A stretch of 10,015 bases of DNA from an uncultured Treponema sp. (lineage in GTDB: Bacteria; Spirochaetota; Spirochaetia; Treponematales; Treponemataceae). Positions 1 through 7,613 of the stretch are shown here, piece after piece. The translations under genes and the position numbers were made by a program. The stretch lies in assembly GCA_905236315.1 (NCBI GenBank), contig CAJOPO010000145.1, forward strand, positions 1 to 10,015, in the 5' to 3' direction. The notes beneath the pieces were generated by a model. The model saw only the letters and a program-made list of their open reading frames with translations. It did no database searches and was not told the origin of the DNA. How positions within the stretch are numbered: position 1 is the stretch's first letter; every line of letters begins with the position of its first letter.

Positions 1-24
1 AATAGCGAGATTTTAAATTGTCCT

Positions 25-44
25 GATTTTGCGTTAGCAAAATC
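25..44. repeat. Inverted repeat, 8-bp arms, 4-nt loop
   Basis: GATTTTGC (25-32) is followed by GTTA and then the exact reverse complement GCAAAATC (37-44). No T-run follows on either strand, so it is not a convincing intrinsic terminator. It could be the end of an upstream transcript or a protein site about 50 bp ahead of the ABC operon -35 box. An open frame runs in from the left edge to a TGA at 94-96, but it has no recognisable product, so no gene is called in 1-92. Confidence 0.45.
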
Positions 45-92
45 AAATCCGTGTGACTATTTTCTGTTTTTTCATGCTGAAGCCCTGATACC

Positions 93-121
93 TTGACATA
101 AATGCTTTTATCTTATACTAT
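93..121 (+). promoter_or_regulatory. Sigma70-type promoter of the ABC importer operon
   Basis: A perfect -35 TTGACA (93-98) is followed, after 17 bp, by TACTAT (116-121), which matches 4 of 6 of the -10 consensus; TATACT at 114-119 is an alternative with a 15-bp spacer. Transcription would start near 127-130. The -10 lies in a small palindrome (TACTA, TTTT, TAGTA; 116-129), a possible operator, although 5-bp arms are weak evidence. The promoter shows that an ATG at 102 cannot be the start of the downstream gene, because it lies inside the promoter. Confidence 0.7.
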
Positions 122-132
122 TTTTAGTAACA

Positions 133-190
133 GCGGAAGACAAAGACGTCACTATCGTGAGCGGCGTTTTTTCGTCTTCCGCTTTTTGTT
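133..190 (+). promoter_or_regulatory. 5'-leader hairpin with T-run (candidate attenuator)
   Basis: GCGGAAGAC (133-141) and GTCTTCCGC (174-182) form a perfect 9-bp stem, followed directly by TTTTTGTT (183-190). Inside the loop a smaller hairpin (TCAC-TATC-GTGA, 149-160) is followed by T6 at 167-172. A shifted pairing, AAGACG (143-148) with CGTCTT (173-178), competes with the outer stem. The hairpin begins within a few bases of the predicted transcript start and ends just before the ribosome binding site at 192-196. The position and T-run fit an intrinsic terminator used as an attenuator; a simple 5' stabilising stem is also possible. No known riboswitch family was recognised. Confidence 0.5.
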
Positions 191-200
191 TGGAGGCAAG

Positions 201-953
201 ATGAAAAAGTTTTTTGTTTTAACATTGGCATTATTCGCTATTTTTACAGTTGCAGGGTGTAAAAAACAAGCAAAAGCAGAATGGATTATTGCAACTGATA
301 CTGTATTCCGCCCCTTTGAATATACAGACGCTAGTGGAAAATTTGTAGGAATTGACGTAGACATACTAGCGGCCATTGCGCAAGACCAAGGTTTTACCTA
401 TGAATTGCGCTCTCTAGGCTGGGACGCTGGCGTGCAAGCGGTACAAGTTGGACAGGCAGACGCACTTATTGCAGGGGCGACTATAAAGCAGGAACGCATT
501 GATAACGGTTGGATTTTTTCTGATGGATATTATAATGCAACTCAAACTTTTGTAGTACACAAAGACAGTTCCATATCTTCTTATGAAGATTTACGCGGAA
601 AAACTGTTGCTGTAAAAACAGGAACAGCAGGTGCTGACTTTGCAGAAAGCTTAAAAGACACTTATGGTTATACAATTACACGTTTTGAAGACTCACCTAC
701 AATGTATCAAGATGTAATAAACGGTAACAGTGCCGCCTGTGTAGAAGATACTCCCATTATGGCAGATAACATAAAATCCGCAGGTCTTGCGTTAAAAATA
801 CCTTCTGGCATGGAAAGTAGTGGTGCTCCTTATGGCTTTGCTATTATGAACAAAGATAAACAGAAACTCCTTGATATGTTCAATGCAGGTCTTAAAAATA
901 TACGCGCAAACGGCAAGTATGATGAAATTATAAATAAATATTTAGGAAACTAA
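201..953 (+). CDS. Amino-acid ABC transporter, substrate-binding lipoprotein
   Basis: This is the periplasmic solute-binding protein of a polar amino-acid importer (family 3, SBP_bac_3), which delivers substrate to the permease encoded next. The start is set at 201 rather than at an in-frame ATG at 102: GGAGG at 192-196 sits 4 nt upstream, and residue 1 then begins a classic signal peptide (MKKFF plus a hydrophobic stretch) with lipobox VAGC, giving acylated Cys20. The 250-residue product has the usual family length. The mature part opens with WIIATDTVFRPFEY and later has the family-typical IKQERIDNGWIFSDGYY and KTVAVKTGTAG segments. The ligand cannot be told from sequence; glutamine-, cystine- or other polar amino-acid binding are all possible. 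The permease gene starts 20 nt after the stop. The leader hairpin upstream may regulate the operon. Confidence 0.92.
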   Translation: MKKFFVLTLALFAIFTVAGCKKQAKAEWIIATDTVFRPFEYTDASGKFVGIDVDILAAIAQDQGFTYELRSLGWDAGVQAVQVGQADALIAGATIKQERIDNGWIFSDGYYNATQTFVVHKDSSISSYEDLRGKTVAVKTGTAGADFAESLKDTYGYTITRFEDSPTMYQDVINGNSAACVEDTPIMADNIKSAGLALKIPSGMESSGAPYGFAIMNKDKQKLLDMFNAGLKNIRANGKYDEIINKYLGN

Positions 954-973
954 CACAAGGGAGCTATTAGCGG

Positions 974-1645
974 ATGGCATTAATTTTAAAAACTTACTTA
1001 GGACTTTTGTTAAAGGCATTAGGAAATACAATGCTTTTAACACTACTAGCACTTGTTTTTGCTATGGTTATAGGACTAGTTTTTGCTCTTATGAACGTTA
1101 GTAGAAATAGAATCTTTAACTGCATAGGAGTAATTTATGTTGATGCTATTCGCGGTGTTCCTATGATTGTTCTAGCGTTTTTTATTTACTTTGGCGTACC
1201 ACAGGGAATAAAACTTTTAGGGGCAGAAAACTTTAGACTTACGGCTTTACAAGCGGGTACTATAGCCCTTTCTATGAACTGCGGTGCGTATATGGCAGAA
1301 ATCTTTCGTGGTGGAATAGAGAGCATAGACAAGGGGCAAATGGAAGCAAGCAGAAGTTTGGGACTTTCTTATTCAGCTAGTATGCGCCTTGTTGTATTGC
1401 CACAGGCTTTTAGAGTTATGATTCCTTCTATTATAAATCAATTTATTATAACATTAAAAGATACTTCCATACTTTCTGTAATAGGTTATCCTGAATTGAC
1501 TAATACAGGACGCACTATAGCAGGAAACACTTTTTTAAATTTTCAGACATGGGCTATTGTTGGCATTTTATATATGATAGTCATTATTACCTTAAGCAAG
1601 ATTGCAAAGAAAATAGAAAAGAGGATAAAGATAGATGAGCAATAA
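974..1645 (+). CDS. Amino-acid ABC transporter permease (HisM/GlnP type)
   Basis: This is an inner-membrane permease of the His/Glu/Gln/Arg/opine family, forming the transport channel probably as a homodimer, since only one permease gene is present. The 223 residues match family length. Hydrophobic segments lie at about 14-40, 50-75, 92-107, 150-171 and 190-208. The EAA loop that docks on the ATPase is visible at about 124-145 ([22 protein letters not shown] pattern, with the conserved Gly130 and Pro143). [17 protein letters not shown] at 60-76 is also family-typical. The ribosome binding site AAGGGAG (957-963) is 10 nt before the ATG. The last 11 bases overlap the ATPase gene, so the two are probably translationally coupled. 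Confidence 0.93.
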   Translation: MALILKTYLGLLLKALGNTMLLTLLALVFAMVIGLVFALMNVSRNRIFNCIGVIYVDAIRGVPMIVLAFFIYFGVPQGIKLLGAENFRLTALQAGTIALSMNCGAYMAEIFRGGIESIDKGQMEASRSLGLSYSASMRLVVLPQAFRVMIPSIINQFIITLKDTSILSVIGYPELTNTGRTIAGNTFLNFQTWAIVGILYMIVIITLSKIAKKIEKRIKIDEQ

Positions 1646-2372
1646 TTCTAAAATTCATGTAGAACACTTAAAAAAGACATTTGGCACACTAGAAGTATTA
1701 AAAGACATAAGCATAGATATAGAAGAAGGTGAAGTAGTTGTTGTAATAGGGCCTTCTGGTAGTGGTAAATCCACGTTTTTACGCTGCTTAAACGGACTTG
1801 AAAAAGCTACAGCAGGAACAATCATTATAAACGGAACAGACGTTTTAGACCGTAAGGTGAATATAAACGCCGTTAGGGAAAATATTGGAATGGTGTTTCA
1901 GCATTTTAATTTATTCCCCAATATGAATGTAATAAAAAACGTAATGCTTGCTCCTGTAGAGCTAAAAAAGATGTCAAAAGAAGAAGCCTATGAAACAGGA
2001 ATGAAACTTCTCTCTCGCGTAGGAATGGAAGCAAAGGCAGAAGTCTACCCTCAGCAGCTCTCTGGTGGGCAAAAACAGCGTGTTGCCATAGCGCGCTCCC
2101 TTGCAATGAACCCTTCTATTATGCTTTTTGACGAGCCAACTTCTGCCCTAGACCCAGAGATGGTAGGAGAGGTTCTTGCTGTAATGAAAGAGCTTGCACA
2201 AGGTGGAATGACAATGGTTGTTGTTACGCATGAAATTGGTTTTGCCCGCGAGGTTGCAGATAGAGTTGTGTTTATGGACGGTGGCTATATTGTAGAGCAA
2301 GGAACGCCAGAGGAAGTCCTTCTTCACCCAAGAGAAGAGCGTACTATTAGCTTCTTAAACAAGGTTCTCTAA
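1635..2372 (+). CDS. Amino-acid ABC transporter ATP-binding protein
   Basis: This is the cytoplasmic ATPase that powers the importer. All nucleotide-binding motifs are intact: Walker [10 protein letters not shown] (39-47), Q-loop FQHFNLFP (88-95), signature LSGGQ (142-146), Walker B IMLFDEP (162-168), D-loop SALD (170-173) and switch histidine in VTHE (His199). The FNLFPNMNV stretch and C-terminal [17 protein letters not shown] are typical of the GlnQ/HisP polar amino-acid group. At 245 residues it has standard length. The start ATG at 1635 lies within the end of the permease gene, with GAGGAT at 1621-1626 as ribosome binding site. A kinase-like gene follows after 18 nt without a terminator, so it is probably on the same transcript. 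Confidence 0.95.
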   Translation: MSNNSKIHVEHLKKTFGTLEVLKDISIDIEEGEVVVVIGPSGSGKSTFLRCLNGLEKATAGTIIINGTDVLDRKVNINAVRENIGMVFQHFNLFPNMNVIKNVMLAPVELKKMSKEEAYETGMKLLSRVGMEAKAEVYPQQLSGGQKQRVAIARSLAMNPSIMLFDEPTSALDPEMVGEVLAVMKELAQGGMTMVVVTHEIGFAREVADRVVFMDGGYIVEQGTPEEVLLHPREERTISFLNKVL

Positions 2373-2390
2373 AAGGCAGATGGGCGTAAT

Positions 2391-2978
2391 ATGAAAAAGA
2401 TAATTACTATAAGCCGAGAATTTGGTTCTGGTGGTGGGTCCATAGGTAAGATTGTAGCGGAAAAACTAGGCTATGAATATTACGATAAGGCTATTATCTT
2501 GCAGGCTGCTCGTGAGTTTGGTATAGATGTAGAGCGCATGGTGCAGTGGGACGAAAAAGTGCCTTTTGCATTTGGATTTGGTCAAAGTTTATTTGAGTTT
2601 TATAATAAGCCCCTTGACGAAAAACTGTTTAATGCGCAAAAGCAGGTTATACGCAAGCTAGGTGAAAAGGGGAACTGCGTTATTGTAGGGCGTAATGCAA
2701 ATAGCATTTTAAAAGAGTATGATAATTCTTTGCACGTGTTTATAACAGCAGACCTATACTGGCGCGTTAAGTATATGAAAGCTGAAAAGATGAAAGATTT
2801 CTCTGAGCAGAAGATAATCGAGAAAATGCGTAGTGTGGATAAAATGCGCCGTAAATATTGTGCGCACTATACAGATACGGAATTTGGCGTGGCAGAATAT
2901 TATGACCTATGCCTTTGCTCTTCTTCTCTTGGAATAGAAGCGTGTGCAGATACAATCTGCACACTTGCTAAGTTGTAA
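2391..2978 (+). CDS. Cytidylate kinase-like family protein
   Basis: This 195-residue P-loop protein belongs to the cytidylate-kinase-like group. The N-terminus KKIITISREFGSGGGSIGK (2-20) holds a glycine-rich phosphate loop in the SREFGSGG context typical of that family, followed by LGYEYYDK (27-33). A second conserved segment, NCVIVGRNAN (95-104), precedes a strand-and-arginine stretch (HVFITADLYWRVKYM, 115-129) resembling the nucleoside-monophosphate kinase lid region. The true substrate is unknown; members of this group are usually separate from the canonical Cmk, and CMP kinase activity is inferred only. The ribosome binding site is weak (AAGG near 2372-2375). Its place directly after the ABC ATPase suggests co-transcription, not necessarily a shared function. 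A shared terminator lies just downstream. Confidence 0.8.
   Translation: MKKIITISREFGSGGGSIGKIVAEKLGYEYYDKAIILQAAREFGIDVERMVQWDEKVPFAFGFGQSLFEFYNKPLDEKLFNAQKQVIRKLGEKGNCVIVGRNANSILKEYDNSLHVFITADLYWRVKYMKAEKMKDFSEQKIIEKMRSVDKMRRKYCAHYTDTEFGVAEYYDLCLCSSSLGIEACADTICTLAKL
2942..2964. repeat. Inverted repeat inside the 3' end of the kinase-like gene
   Basis: Ten-base arms (2942-2951 and 2955-2964, GTGTGCAGAT and ATCTGCACAC) separated by ACA form a tight hairpin within the coding region, 14 bp before the stop codon's end. There is no T-run. It lies 22 bp ahead of the operon terminator and may protect the mRNA 3' end, or it may be a coincidence of coding sequence. Confidence 0.4.
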
Positions 2979-2986
2979 TCTTCTAC

Positions 2987-3016
2987 AAAGGCTCCTAAAA
3001 ACTAAAGGAGCCTTTT
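2987..3016. terminator. Shared intrinsic terminator between convergent operons
   Basis: AAAGGCTCCT (2987-2996) pairs perfectly with AGGAGCCTTT (3006-3015), with a 9-nt loop and TTTT on the + side (3013-3016). Its A-rich 5' arm gives a short T-run on the - strand too, so it can serve both the + strand ABC/kinase operon and the - strand envelope operon. The - strand stop codon (TAG, 2995-2997) lies at the stem-loop junction. Confidence 0.75.
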
Positions 3017-4305
3017 AACACTACACCGCTAAGGTCTTCATACTTTCCGTAAGAACCTTTTTCATTTGGTCCTTCAAAGAAGTATTGGCTTAAAATGCTA
3101 AGCGTTATTTGGTCAGAAAGGCTGTAGCTTAATTCTGCTTGAACTACACTGCTAAAATCATTAAATTCAATCATTCCTTCTAAAGAAAGACTAAGCGTAT
3201 CTTGTAAGAAACTCTTAGAAATATGCAAAGAAGCAAGGTGTTCGTATCGTTCTCTATCTAAGTCTGATATTTCGCCAAATGCAATGTCTGCATAGTATTG
3301 TGCGGTAAGTGTCCAAGAACTAGGCATCCAATCAATGCCAATAAGGGCTGATGTTTCGTTCCTTTGTACGCTTGTTTGCACATTAGAGCGAGAGATTTGT
3401 GCTTTTAACTGGCTTTCTGCACTGGTGTTTATATATCTATTTGGGAAAAACGCTCCTTCTAGTCTTAATACAATCTCACCTATAGGAATGGAAGAGTCAA
3501 AGCCTATCATTGCCATTCTTTTATATTCTGCACTTAAATCTATAGCGGTATATGTAGAATTAAGCGTGTAGGAAACAATGGGCATATCGTCCCAGCCATA
3601 AAAACCATATAGAGATAAGTCTGCAAAAGGTAAGTAGCTTGACACTTTTAGAGCATATTCTGCATTTTGAATCTTTAACTCTGGAGTTGTAATATTGTCT
3701 TCTGTAAAACTATTTATGGCAAGTGTTATCCCCTGAGCCGTTACAGAGCGTGGCATGATAAGGCTTTTTAGCGGGTTTGAATCTTTTAGTGGTAGAGTGC
3801 TTGGGGTAAAGAATGGAATACAGTAAAAGTCAGCGGTTATGCTTTCCCCTAAATATGATAATCGCACTGCATCTATTCCCAAGCGGCTTTCGCTATACTC
3901 ACTTGCAAGCAGCTTAGTTTCGTCTTTTGGGCAGAGAACATCTACTATCTGAATACCGTCCGCTGCTCCCCATGCGTTTATTTGCCTACCAATGCGTAAT
4001 GCCCACCAAGAGCCGTTATAATCATACCATGCTTCTTTTAGGGTGGCAGAAAGTTCTGTGCTAAGTGCGTCATAAGAAGCATTTGCGTTTATGTAAAAAG
4101 AACTTTCGTTTGCGTCTACGCGGGAGTCTGCTTGTATTGTTGTAGTTCCTAAAGTAAACTTTCCCGCGTTGTCTACATTATTAATATTGGGTAAAGCAAT
4201 TCCTGCTTCTGTAGTTAGTTTGCCAGAAAGGGTAATTTCTTGTGCGCAAAAATACTCTGTACAAAGTGTAACACTTAAAGCAAGAATTGCAAATTTATAC
4301 TTCAT
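2995..4305 (-). CDS. Predicted outer-membrane beta-barrel protein
   Basis: This 436-residue protein has a signal peptide (MKYKFAILALSVTL, probable signal-peptidase I site after CA at 20-21), alternating polar/hydrophobic strands throughout, and a terminal phenylalanine (KGSFSF). The last is the usual recognition signal for barrel insertion. The segment EAWYDYNGSWWALRIGRQ (91-108) followed by INAWGAADG resembles barrel proteins of the DUF1302 kind, recalled by pattern, not by search. It is the last gene of the envelope cassette. Its ATG overlaps the stop of the LolA-like gene by 4 nt (ATGA), with GAGG at 4315-4318 as ribosome binding site, so the two products are probably made together. A plausible role is the outer-membrane acceptor or pore for the cargo of the RND and LolA-like partners; the cargo is unknown. 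A porin unrelated to transport by its neighbours cannot be excluded. Confidence 0.75.
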   Translation of the reverse strand: MKYKFAILALSVTLCTEYFCAQEITLSGKLTTEAGIALPNINNVDNAGKFTLGTTTIQADSRVDANESSFYINANASYDALSTELSATLKEAWYDYNGSWWALRIGRQINAWGAADGIQIVDVLCPKDETKLLASEYSESRLGIDAVRLSYLGESITADFYCIPFFTPSTLPLKDSNPLKSLIMPRSVTAQGITLAINSFTEDNITTPELKIQNAEYALKVSSYLPFADLSLYGFYGWDDMPIVSYTLNSTYTAIDLSAEYKRMAMIGFDSSIPIGEIVLRLEGAFFPNRYINTSAESQLKAQISRSNVQTSVQRNETSALIGIDWMPSSWTLTAQYYADIAFGEISDLDRERYEHLASLHISKSFLQDTLSLSLEGMIEFNDFSSVVQAELSYSLSDQITLSILSQYFFEGPNEKGSYGKYEDLSGVVLKGSFSF

Positions 4306-5096
4306 TTTATGCTTCCTCTTTCAAGAGCGGCTACGGTAAACATATTATCGTCTAATGGAATATCATAGCGAACGTCTTTTAGTTCTAGCAAGGTGCTGTG
4401 TTCTGTTTGCACGTTTTTTATAAACATTTTCCCTGTAGTCCAATAACCATCTATTTGCTTTATATCTGAGCAGGTGAGTGTTCTCTGTAAGCGATTTTGC
4501 CTGTCATAAAATTCTGCTTTTTGTAATAGATAATTATCTTTCCTTATCCATGTTATGCGGCGAGGATTCTTTTCTGTTTTATCCTTTGCAAGACATTCTA
4601 TTTTATAACATTCCACTCCTTCTACGCTTTCCTCTCCTAATAGGTTAAAAGTGTCTTTGCTTAAGCCCCTTTCTCCTATGTCTTCATAGGTAAAGTCTGT
4701 ACCCATAAAGTCATCACTTTTGCCACTGCCACTTATGCGTCTAACCTTTTTCATTGCAGGTAAGTAGAGCCAGTTGTCACTGTCGGGCGTACTTCCGTCT
4801 GCTTTTTCATCGTATTCAAACATAAGATATGCTACACCTGCAACATCTTTGGGTGTTGTAAAACATATTACGCTTTTCTTTGTTTCTCCATAGTCCTTAC
4901 TCCTCATAAAGACTTCTCGGCTTCTCTCTTTTCCTTTTTTATCAGTGAGCGTCATTGTGGCTGTGTATGAACTACTAGAACCAGAGGGAACTTCATCTGC
5001 TTTTTTCATTATATCATAGCCTGTGAGACTTTGAGCCTCTAGTGGCATAGCTAGTAAACTTAAAATGCTAAGTGTAAATAGTGCTAGTTTTTTCAT
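4302..5096 (-). CDS. LolA-like outer membrane lipoprotein-sorting protein
   Basis: This 264-residue periplasmic protein belongs to the LolA-like 'outer membrane lipoprotein-sorting protein' group (the PF17131 type). It has a signal peptide (MKKLALFTLSILSLLAMPLEA, probable cut after Ala21), no lipobox cysteine, and the family's hallmark central stretch LYLPAMKKVRRISGSGKSDD (110-129) followed by FMGTDFTYEDI (130-140). The fold is an open beta-barrel with a hydrophobic cavity that carries lipids or acylated proteins. Unlike true LolA it sits in an operon with an RND-type exporter, so it probably serves that exporter rather than general lipoprotein transport; this is inference. Its ATG lies 2 nt after the RND stop codon, with GGAGG (5104-5108) inside the RND gene's last codons. 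Its stop overlaps the next start. Confidence 0.88.
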   Translation of the reverse strand: MKKLALFTLSILSLLAMPLEAQSLTGYDIMKKADEVPSGSSSSYTATMTLTDKKGKERSREVFMRSKDYGETKKSVICFTTPKDVAGVAYLMFEYDEKADGSTPDSDNWLYLPAMKKVRRISGSGKSDDFMGTDFTYEDIGERGLSKDTFNLLGEESVEGVECYKIECLAKDKTEKNPRRITWIRKDNYLLQKAEFYDRQNRLQRTLTCSDIKQIDGYWTTGKMFIKNVQTEHSTLLELKDVRYDIPLDDNMFTVAALERGSIK

Positions 5097-5098
5097 AA

Positions 5099-7456
5099 TT
5101 AATCCTCCATTGAAGTTTCTTTGCCAAATGGCTTTGTTATATATATAAGAGCTGGCGTAAGCGTATAGTCTGCAACTAAAGCAGACGCTAAGCCAATCAT
5201 TGCCAAAAGTCCTATTCTGAATAGCGTATTCATAGGGCTAAACGTGTACATTAGGAACATCGCACATAAGATGAATGTGGTCATTCCCATGGTTTTTCCT
5301 ATTTCTGTGAAAGAAGCAAGTATGGATTCTTTATAAGAACCTGTCTTTTCAAAGTAAAACTTTACGTGATTCGTAAAGTGTATTGTATCATCTACTGCAA
5401 TTCCTAATATCATTGGCATAATGGTCATTGTAAGCATATCCAAAGACATATTAAAGTAGCCCATAACACCGCCTATTATTATAACTGGTGTAATATTAGG
5501 AATCATGCCTATAAGACCTGTGCGTATGCTAGAGAATGCTAGAATTAATAGTATCGCTATTATAACAAATGAGCCTGCAAAAGATTTCAACTCTCCAGAA
5601 ACAAGTTTGTGGTTCATTTCTGCAAAATTTACAACTTCCCCCACAACACAAGTTTTTGCACTAGGAAATAAGGAAGATGCTTTTGCATTTGCGGCATTAA
5701 TATCTTCTACAATTTGATTTGCGCTATATCCGTTTAGTTCTACATGCAAGTGTGTAATTCTGTATTCATCATCAAGCCAGTTTTCCATATCTTCGCCTTG
5801 CATTATTCCGCAGAACTCTACTAATTGGCTAAGGACATCTTGTTCTTCTGGAATAATATATGCAGAAGAGAGGTCTGCATTAAATGCGCGGTTCATTTCT
5901 TTTACAATGCTTGTAACAGATGTTACGCGAGGCTTGTTTGAAGAAATGCGTGTTTGAGGAAGTGTGCCTAAGTATTGCTCTAGGCTATCTAGTGCTTTCA
6001 TGTTTTCTACTTTCTTAAAAGCATCTTCTTCGTCAAACTCTATCATTACGTCATAACTATATTGGCTGCCTAATTTTGAATTAAGTATTTCCTTTAATCG
6101 CTTTATGTAGTCTATGCGTTCCCCCATCATTTCTACATAATCCATATTTACTGATATTCTAAATATTCCGGGTATCATAATTGCAATGACGACTAGACTG
6201 CAAATTACTACAGGCACTCTTCCGCTTATTATTTTACTACCAAATGAACGGAAAGCTAAATCTGTTTTTGTGGCTCCATTAGACTTCTGTGTTTCTTCTA
6301 CAACTTGTCTGTCTTTACCAAAGCTCATTAGTATAGGAATAAGTACAATTACGTAAATGTAAACGGCAAAGACTATGCTCGCAGAACATTCCCCTACCCA
6401 TCGTATTGGTGCAATGCCTGCTATTAAGAAAGACACAAGGGATGCTGCCGTTGTAATTACTGTGAATAAAATAGGCCAGCCTGTTTCTTCTACAGATTTT
6501 ATTACGGACTGCGTTCTCTTACCTGTTTTTCTAAAGTACATTCTAAACGAGTTTATGTAGTGTATGGAGTAGCCAACAGAAAGAGCCATGCCTAGTAGTA
6601 TGGGGAGTGTGATTAATGAGGAGTCTGCTGTTATGTTTAGGTAGCTCATTATGCCTAATACTGAACCTATGCCACCCACTGTAGCTATAACAGGAACTAT
6701 TACACCACGCAAGGAGCGCACAAAAAGGATTAGACAGATAAGCATTACTATAAAGCCTGCTACAATGCGCACTGCACATTCGTGATTTATTACATCGTCC
6801 TCTTCCACCTCTGTATATCCCATTCCTGTGGGTTTTAGTGTATATGCAGGACTTTCAAAATCTTTAGAAAGGATTATCTCGCGTGCAGCGCGTCCCATAG
6901 TAAGTTGGTCTTCTACCATGTTGTTATATGGCATTAAAGACACTAGTACCCAAGTTTCTTTTGCGTCATCGCTTACGATTTTATTTACAAGAGATTCTCT
7001 ACTTAAAATAAAATCTTTCTTTTCTTTTAGCTCTGCGCTGTCTGTTGGAATACCGTCTTCAAAGGGTTTTATAACATTAAAGCCATCTTCGGTTCCTTGC
7101 GAAATAGAAAGCGTCATAAGGGAAGTAACATCTTCTGCAAAGGGAACTTCTTCTACAAGGCGTTTACCTAGTCGGTCTATGGCATCAAGCACTTCGGGTG
7201 CAAAGACATCTTCTGCTTCTACTAAAATCATTAGAGAATCATCATTTCCAAAAATGTCTTCAAAGTGGTCTTGATTTATTTTTACTTTTTCCCAGTCACT
7301 AAACCATTCTTCTTCACTAGATGCCATCTTGAACTTTGTAAGTCCTAAACAACTTATTGCGGTAAGCACTGTAAGTATTGAAAGGATAATAATTCTATGT
7401 TTTATTTGAAACACACCAACCTTTTTGAAAAAGGCATTTATATTAGCAACTCTCAT
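5099..7456 (-). CDS. MMPL/RND-family inner-membrane transporter
   Basis: This 785-residue membrane protein has the duplicated RND plan. TM1 is at about 21-41, a large periplasmic loop spans 42-228, and a TM bundle follows at about 229-378. A second half repeats this, with TM7 near 413-433, a loop at 434-626, and a TM bundle at 628-770. The fourth helix of the second half carries GIAVDDTIHF (685-694), the family's acidic proton-relay motif; the first half has GMALSVGYSIHY (289-300) without the Asp pair, as in many MMPL members. Length is below the roughly 1000 residues of drug-efflux RND pumps, which fits the lipid/sterol-type MMPL branch. No membrane-fusion protein or TolC gene is adjacent. 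The start ATG has GGAGGG (7460-7465) closely upstream, and promoter and operator candidates precede it. Substrate unknown; extraction of lipid for the LolA-like partner is the best guess. Confidence 0.9.
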   Translation of the reverse strand: MRVANINAFFKKVGVFQIKHRIIILSILTVLTAISCLGLTKFKMASSEEEWFSDWEKVKINQDHFEDIFGNDDSLMILVEAEDVFAPEVLDAIDRLGKRLVEEVPFAEDVTSLMTLSISQGTEDGFNVIKPFEDGIPTDSAELKEKKDFILSRESLVNKIVSDDAKETWVLVSLMPYNNMVEDQLTMGRAAREIILSKDFESPAYTLKPTGMGYTEVEEDDVINHECAVRIVAGFIVMLICLILFVRSLRGVIVPVIATVGGIGSVLGIMSYLNITADSSLITLPILLGMALSVGYSIHYINSFRMYFRKTGKRTQSVIKSVEETGWPILFTVITTAASLVSFLIAGIAPIRWVGECSASIVFAVYIYVIVLIPILMSFGKDRQVVEETQKSNGATKTDLAFRSFGSKIISGRVPVVICSLVVIAIMIPGIFRISVNMDYVEMMGERIDYIKRLKEILNSKLGSQYSYDVMIEFDEEDAFKKVENMKALDSLEQYLGTLPQTRISSNKPRVTSVTSIVKEMNRAFNADLSSAYIIPEEQDVLSQLVEFCGIMQGEDMENWLDDEYRITHLHVELNGYSANQIVEDINAANAKASSLFPSAKTCVVGEVVNFAEMNHKLVSGELKSFAGSFVIIAILLILAFSSIRTGLIGMIPNITPVIIIGGVMGYFNMSLDMLTMTIMPMILGIAVDDTIHFTNHVKFYFEKTGSYKESILASFTEIGKTMGMTTFILCAMFLMYTFSPMNTLFRIGLLAMIGLASALVADYTLTPALIYITKPFGKETSMED

Positions 7457-7496
7457 AGACCCTCCGCATAACGATGTTGTGTTAGCTATTGCTTAT

Positions 7497-7526
7497 TTTA
7501 TAACATAACACTGTTATTTATGTCAA
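7497..7526 (-). promoter_or_regulatory. Promoter of the RND/LolA-like/barrel operon
   Basis: On the - strand a perfect -35 TTGACA (7526-7521) is followed after 18 bp by TATAAA (7502-7497); TTATAA one base earlier gives a 17-bp spacer. Transcription would start near 7490, about 34 nt before the RND start codon. So the envelope genes can be transcribed independently of tetR. Confidence 0.75.
7505..7517. promoter_or_regulatory. Candidate TetR-family operator in the RND promoter
   Basis: ATAACA-C-TGTTAT is a perfect 13-bp palindrome placed in the -35/-10 spacer of the RND promoter, where a bound dimer would block RNA polymerase. A related but imperfect copy, ATAACAATTTTGT (10 of 13 matches), covers the tetR start codon (8221-8233). 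Binding by the neighbouring TetR protein is inferred from position and symmetry only. Confidence 0.5.
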
Positions 7527-7540
7527 TAGGAGGTTAGGAA

Positions 7541-7585
7541 TAGAACTTAGACCTTAGCACCTATTATGCTAAGGTCTAAGTTCTA
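7541..7585. repeat. Long inverted repeat, 19-bp perfect arms
   Basis: The arms 7541-7559 and 7567-7585 are exact reverse complements around a 7-nt loop. No T-run follows on the - strand (it continues TTCCTAACC), so this is not a standard intrinsic terminator for tetR, although it may act as a transcriptional insulator ahead of the RND promoter, whose -35 lies 15 bp further on. Both arms are built from the 7-nt periodic motif described in the next entry. Confidence 0.85.
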
Positions 7586-7613
7586 CCGTCTAATTTCTAA
7601 CTTCTATCGTCTA
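7569..7613. repeat. Heptanucleotide-periodic repeat overlapping the tetR stop
   Basis: On the + strand CTA recurs at 7569, 7576, 7583, 7590, 7597, 7604 and 7611, an exact 7-nt period over seven units (TTCTACC, GTCTAAT, TTCTAAC, TTCTATC, GTCTAAC and similar). The inverse motif TAG recurs at 7541, 7548 and 7555 in the opposite arm of the inverted repeat. The last CTA is the tetR TAG stop codon read on the other strand. This resembles the short heptamer tandem repeats known from some bacterial intergenic regions; its function here is unknown. Confidence 0.7.

Noticed and set aside
1..96. Possible tail of an upstream + strand gene ending at TGA 94-96
   Set aside because: Only about 31 codons with no recognisable protein pattern, and it runs through the ABC promoter -35 box; it cannot be supported.
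102..200. N-terminal extension of the binding protein starting at the ATG at 102
   Set aside because: It would start inside the promoter, upstream of the predicted transcript start; the ATG at 201 has a ribosome binding site and begins a proper lipoprotein signal peptide.
152..376. 74-codon - strand frame across the binding-protein start
   Set aside because: Overlaps the leader hairpin and signal peptide on the other strand, and its lysine/arginine-rich end is just the complement of the hairpin and T-runs.
6828..7274. 148-codon + strand open frame opposite the RND gene
   Set aside because: Serine-rich, no family resemblance or ribosome binding site, lying wholly within a confidently coding - strand gene; an antisense shadow.
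5099..7456. Classic multidrug RND efflux pump
   Set aside because: The protein is too short, no periplasmic adaptor or TolC-like gene is adjacent, and the LolA-like partner points to the MMPL/lipid branch.
7541..7585. Long inverted repeat as a standard tetR terminator
   Set aside because: Stem strength is fine, but no T-run follows on the - strand, so intrinsic termination is not supported by sequence alone.
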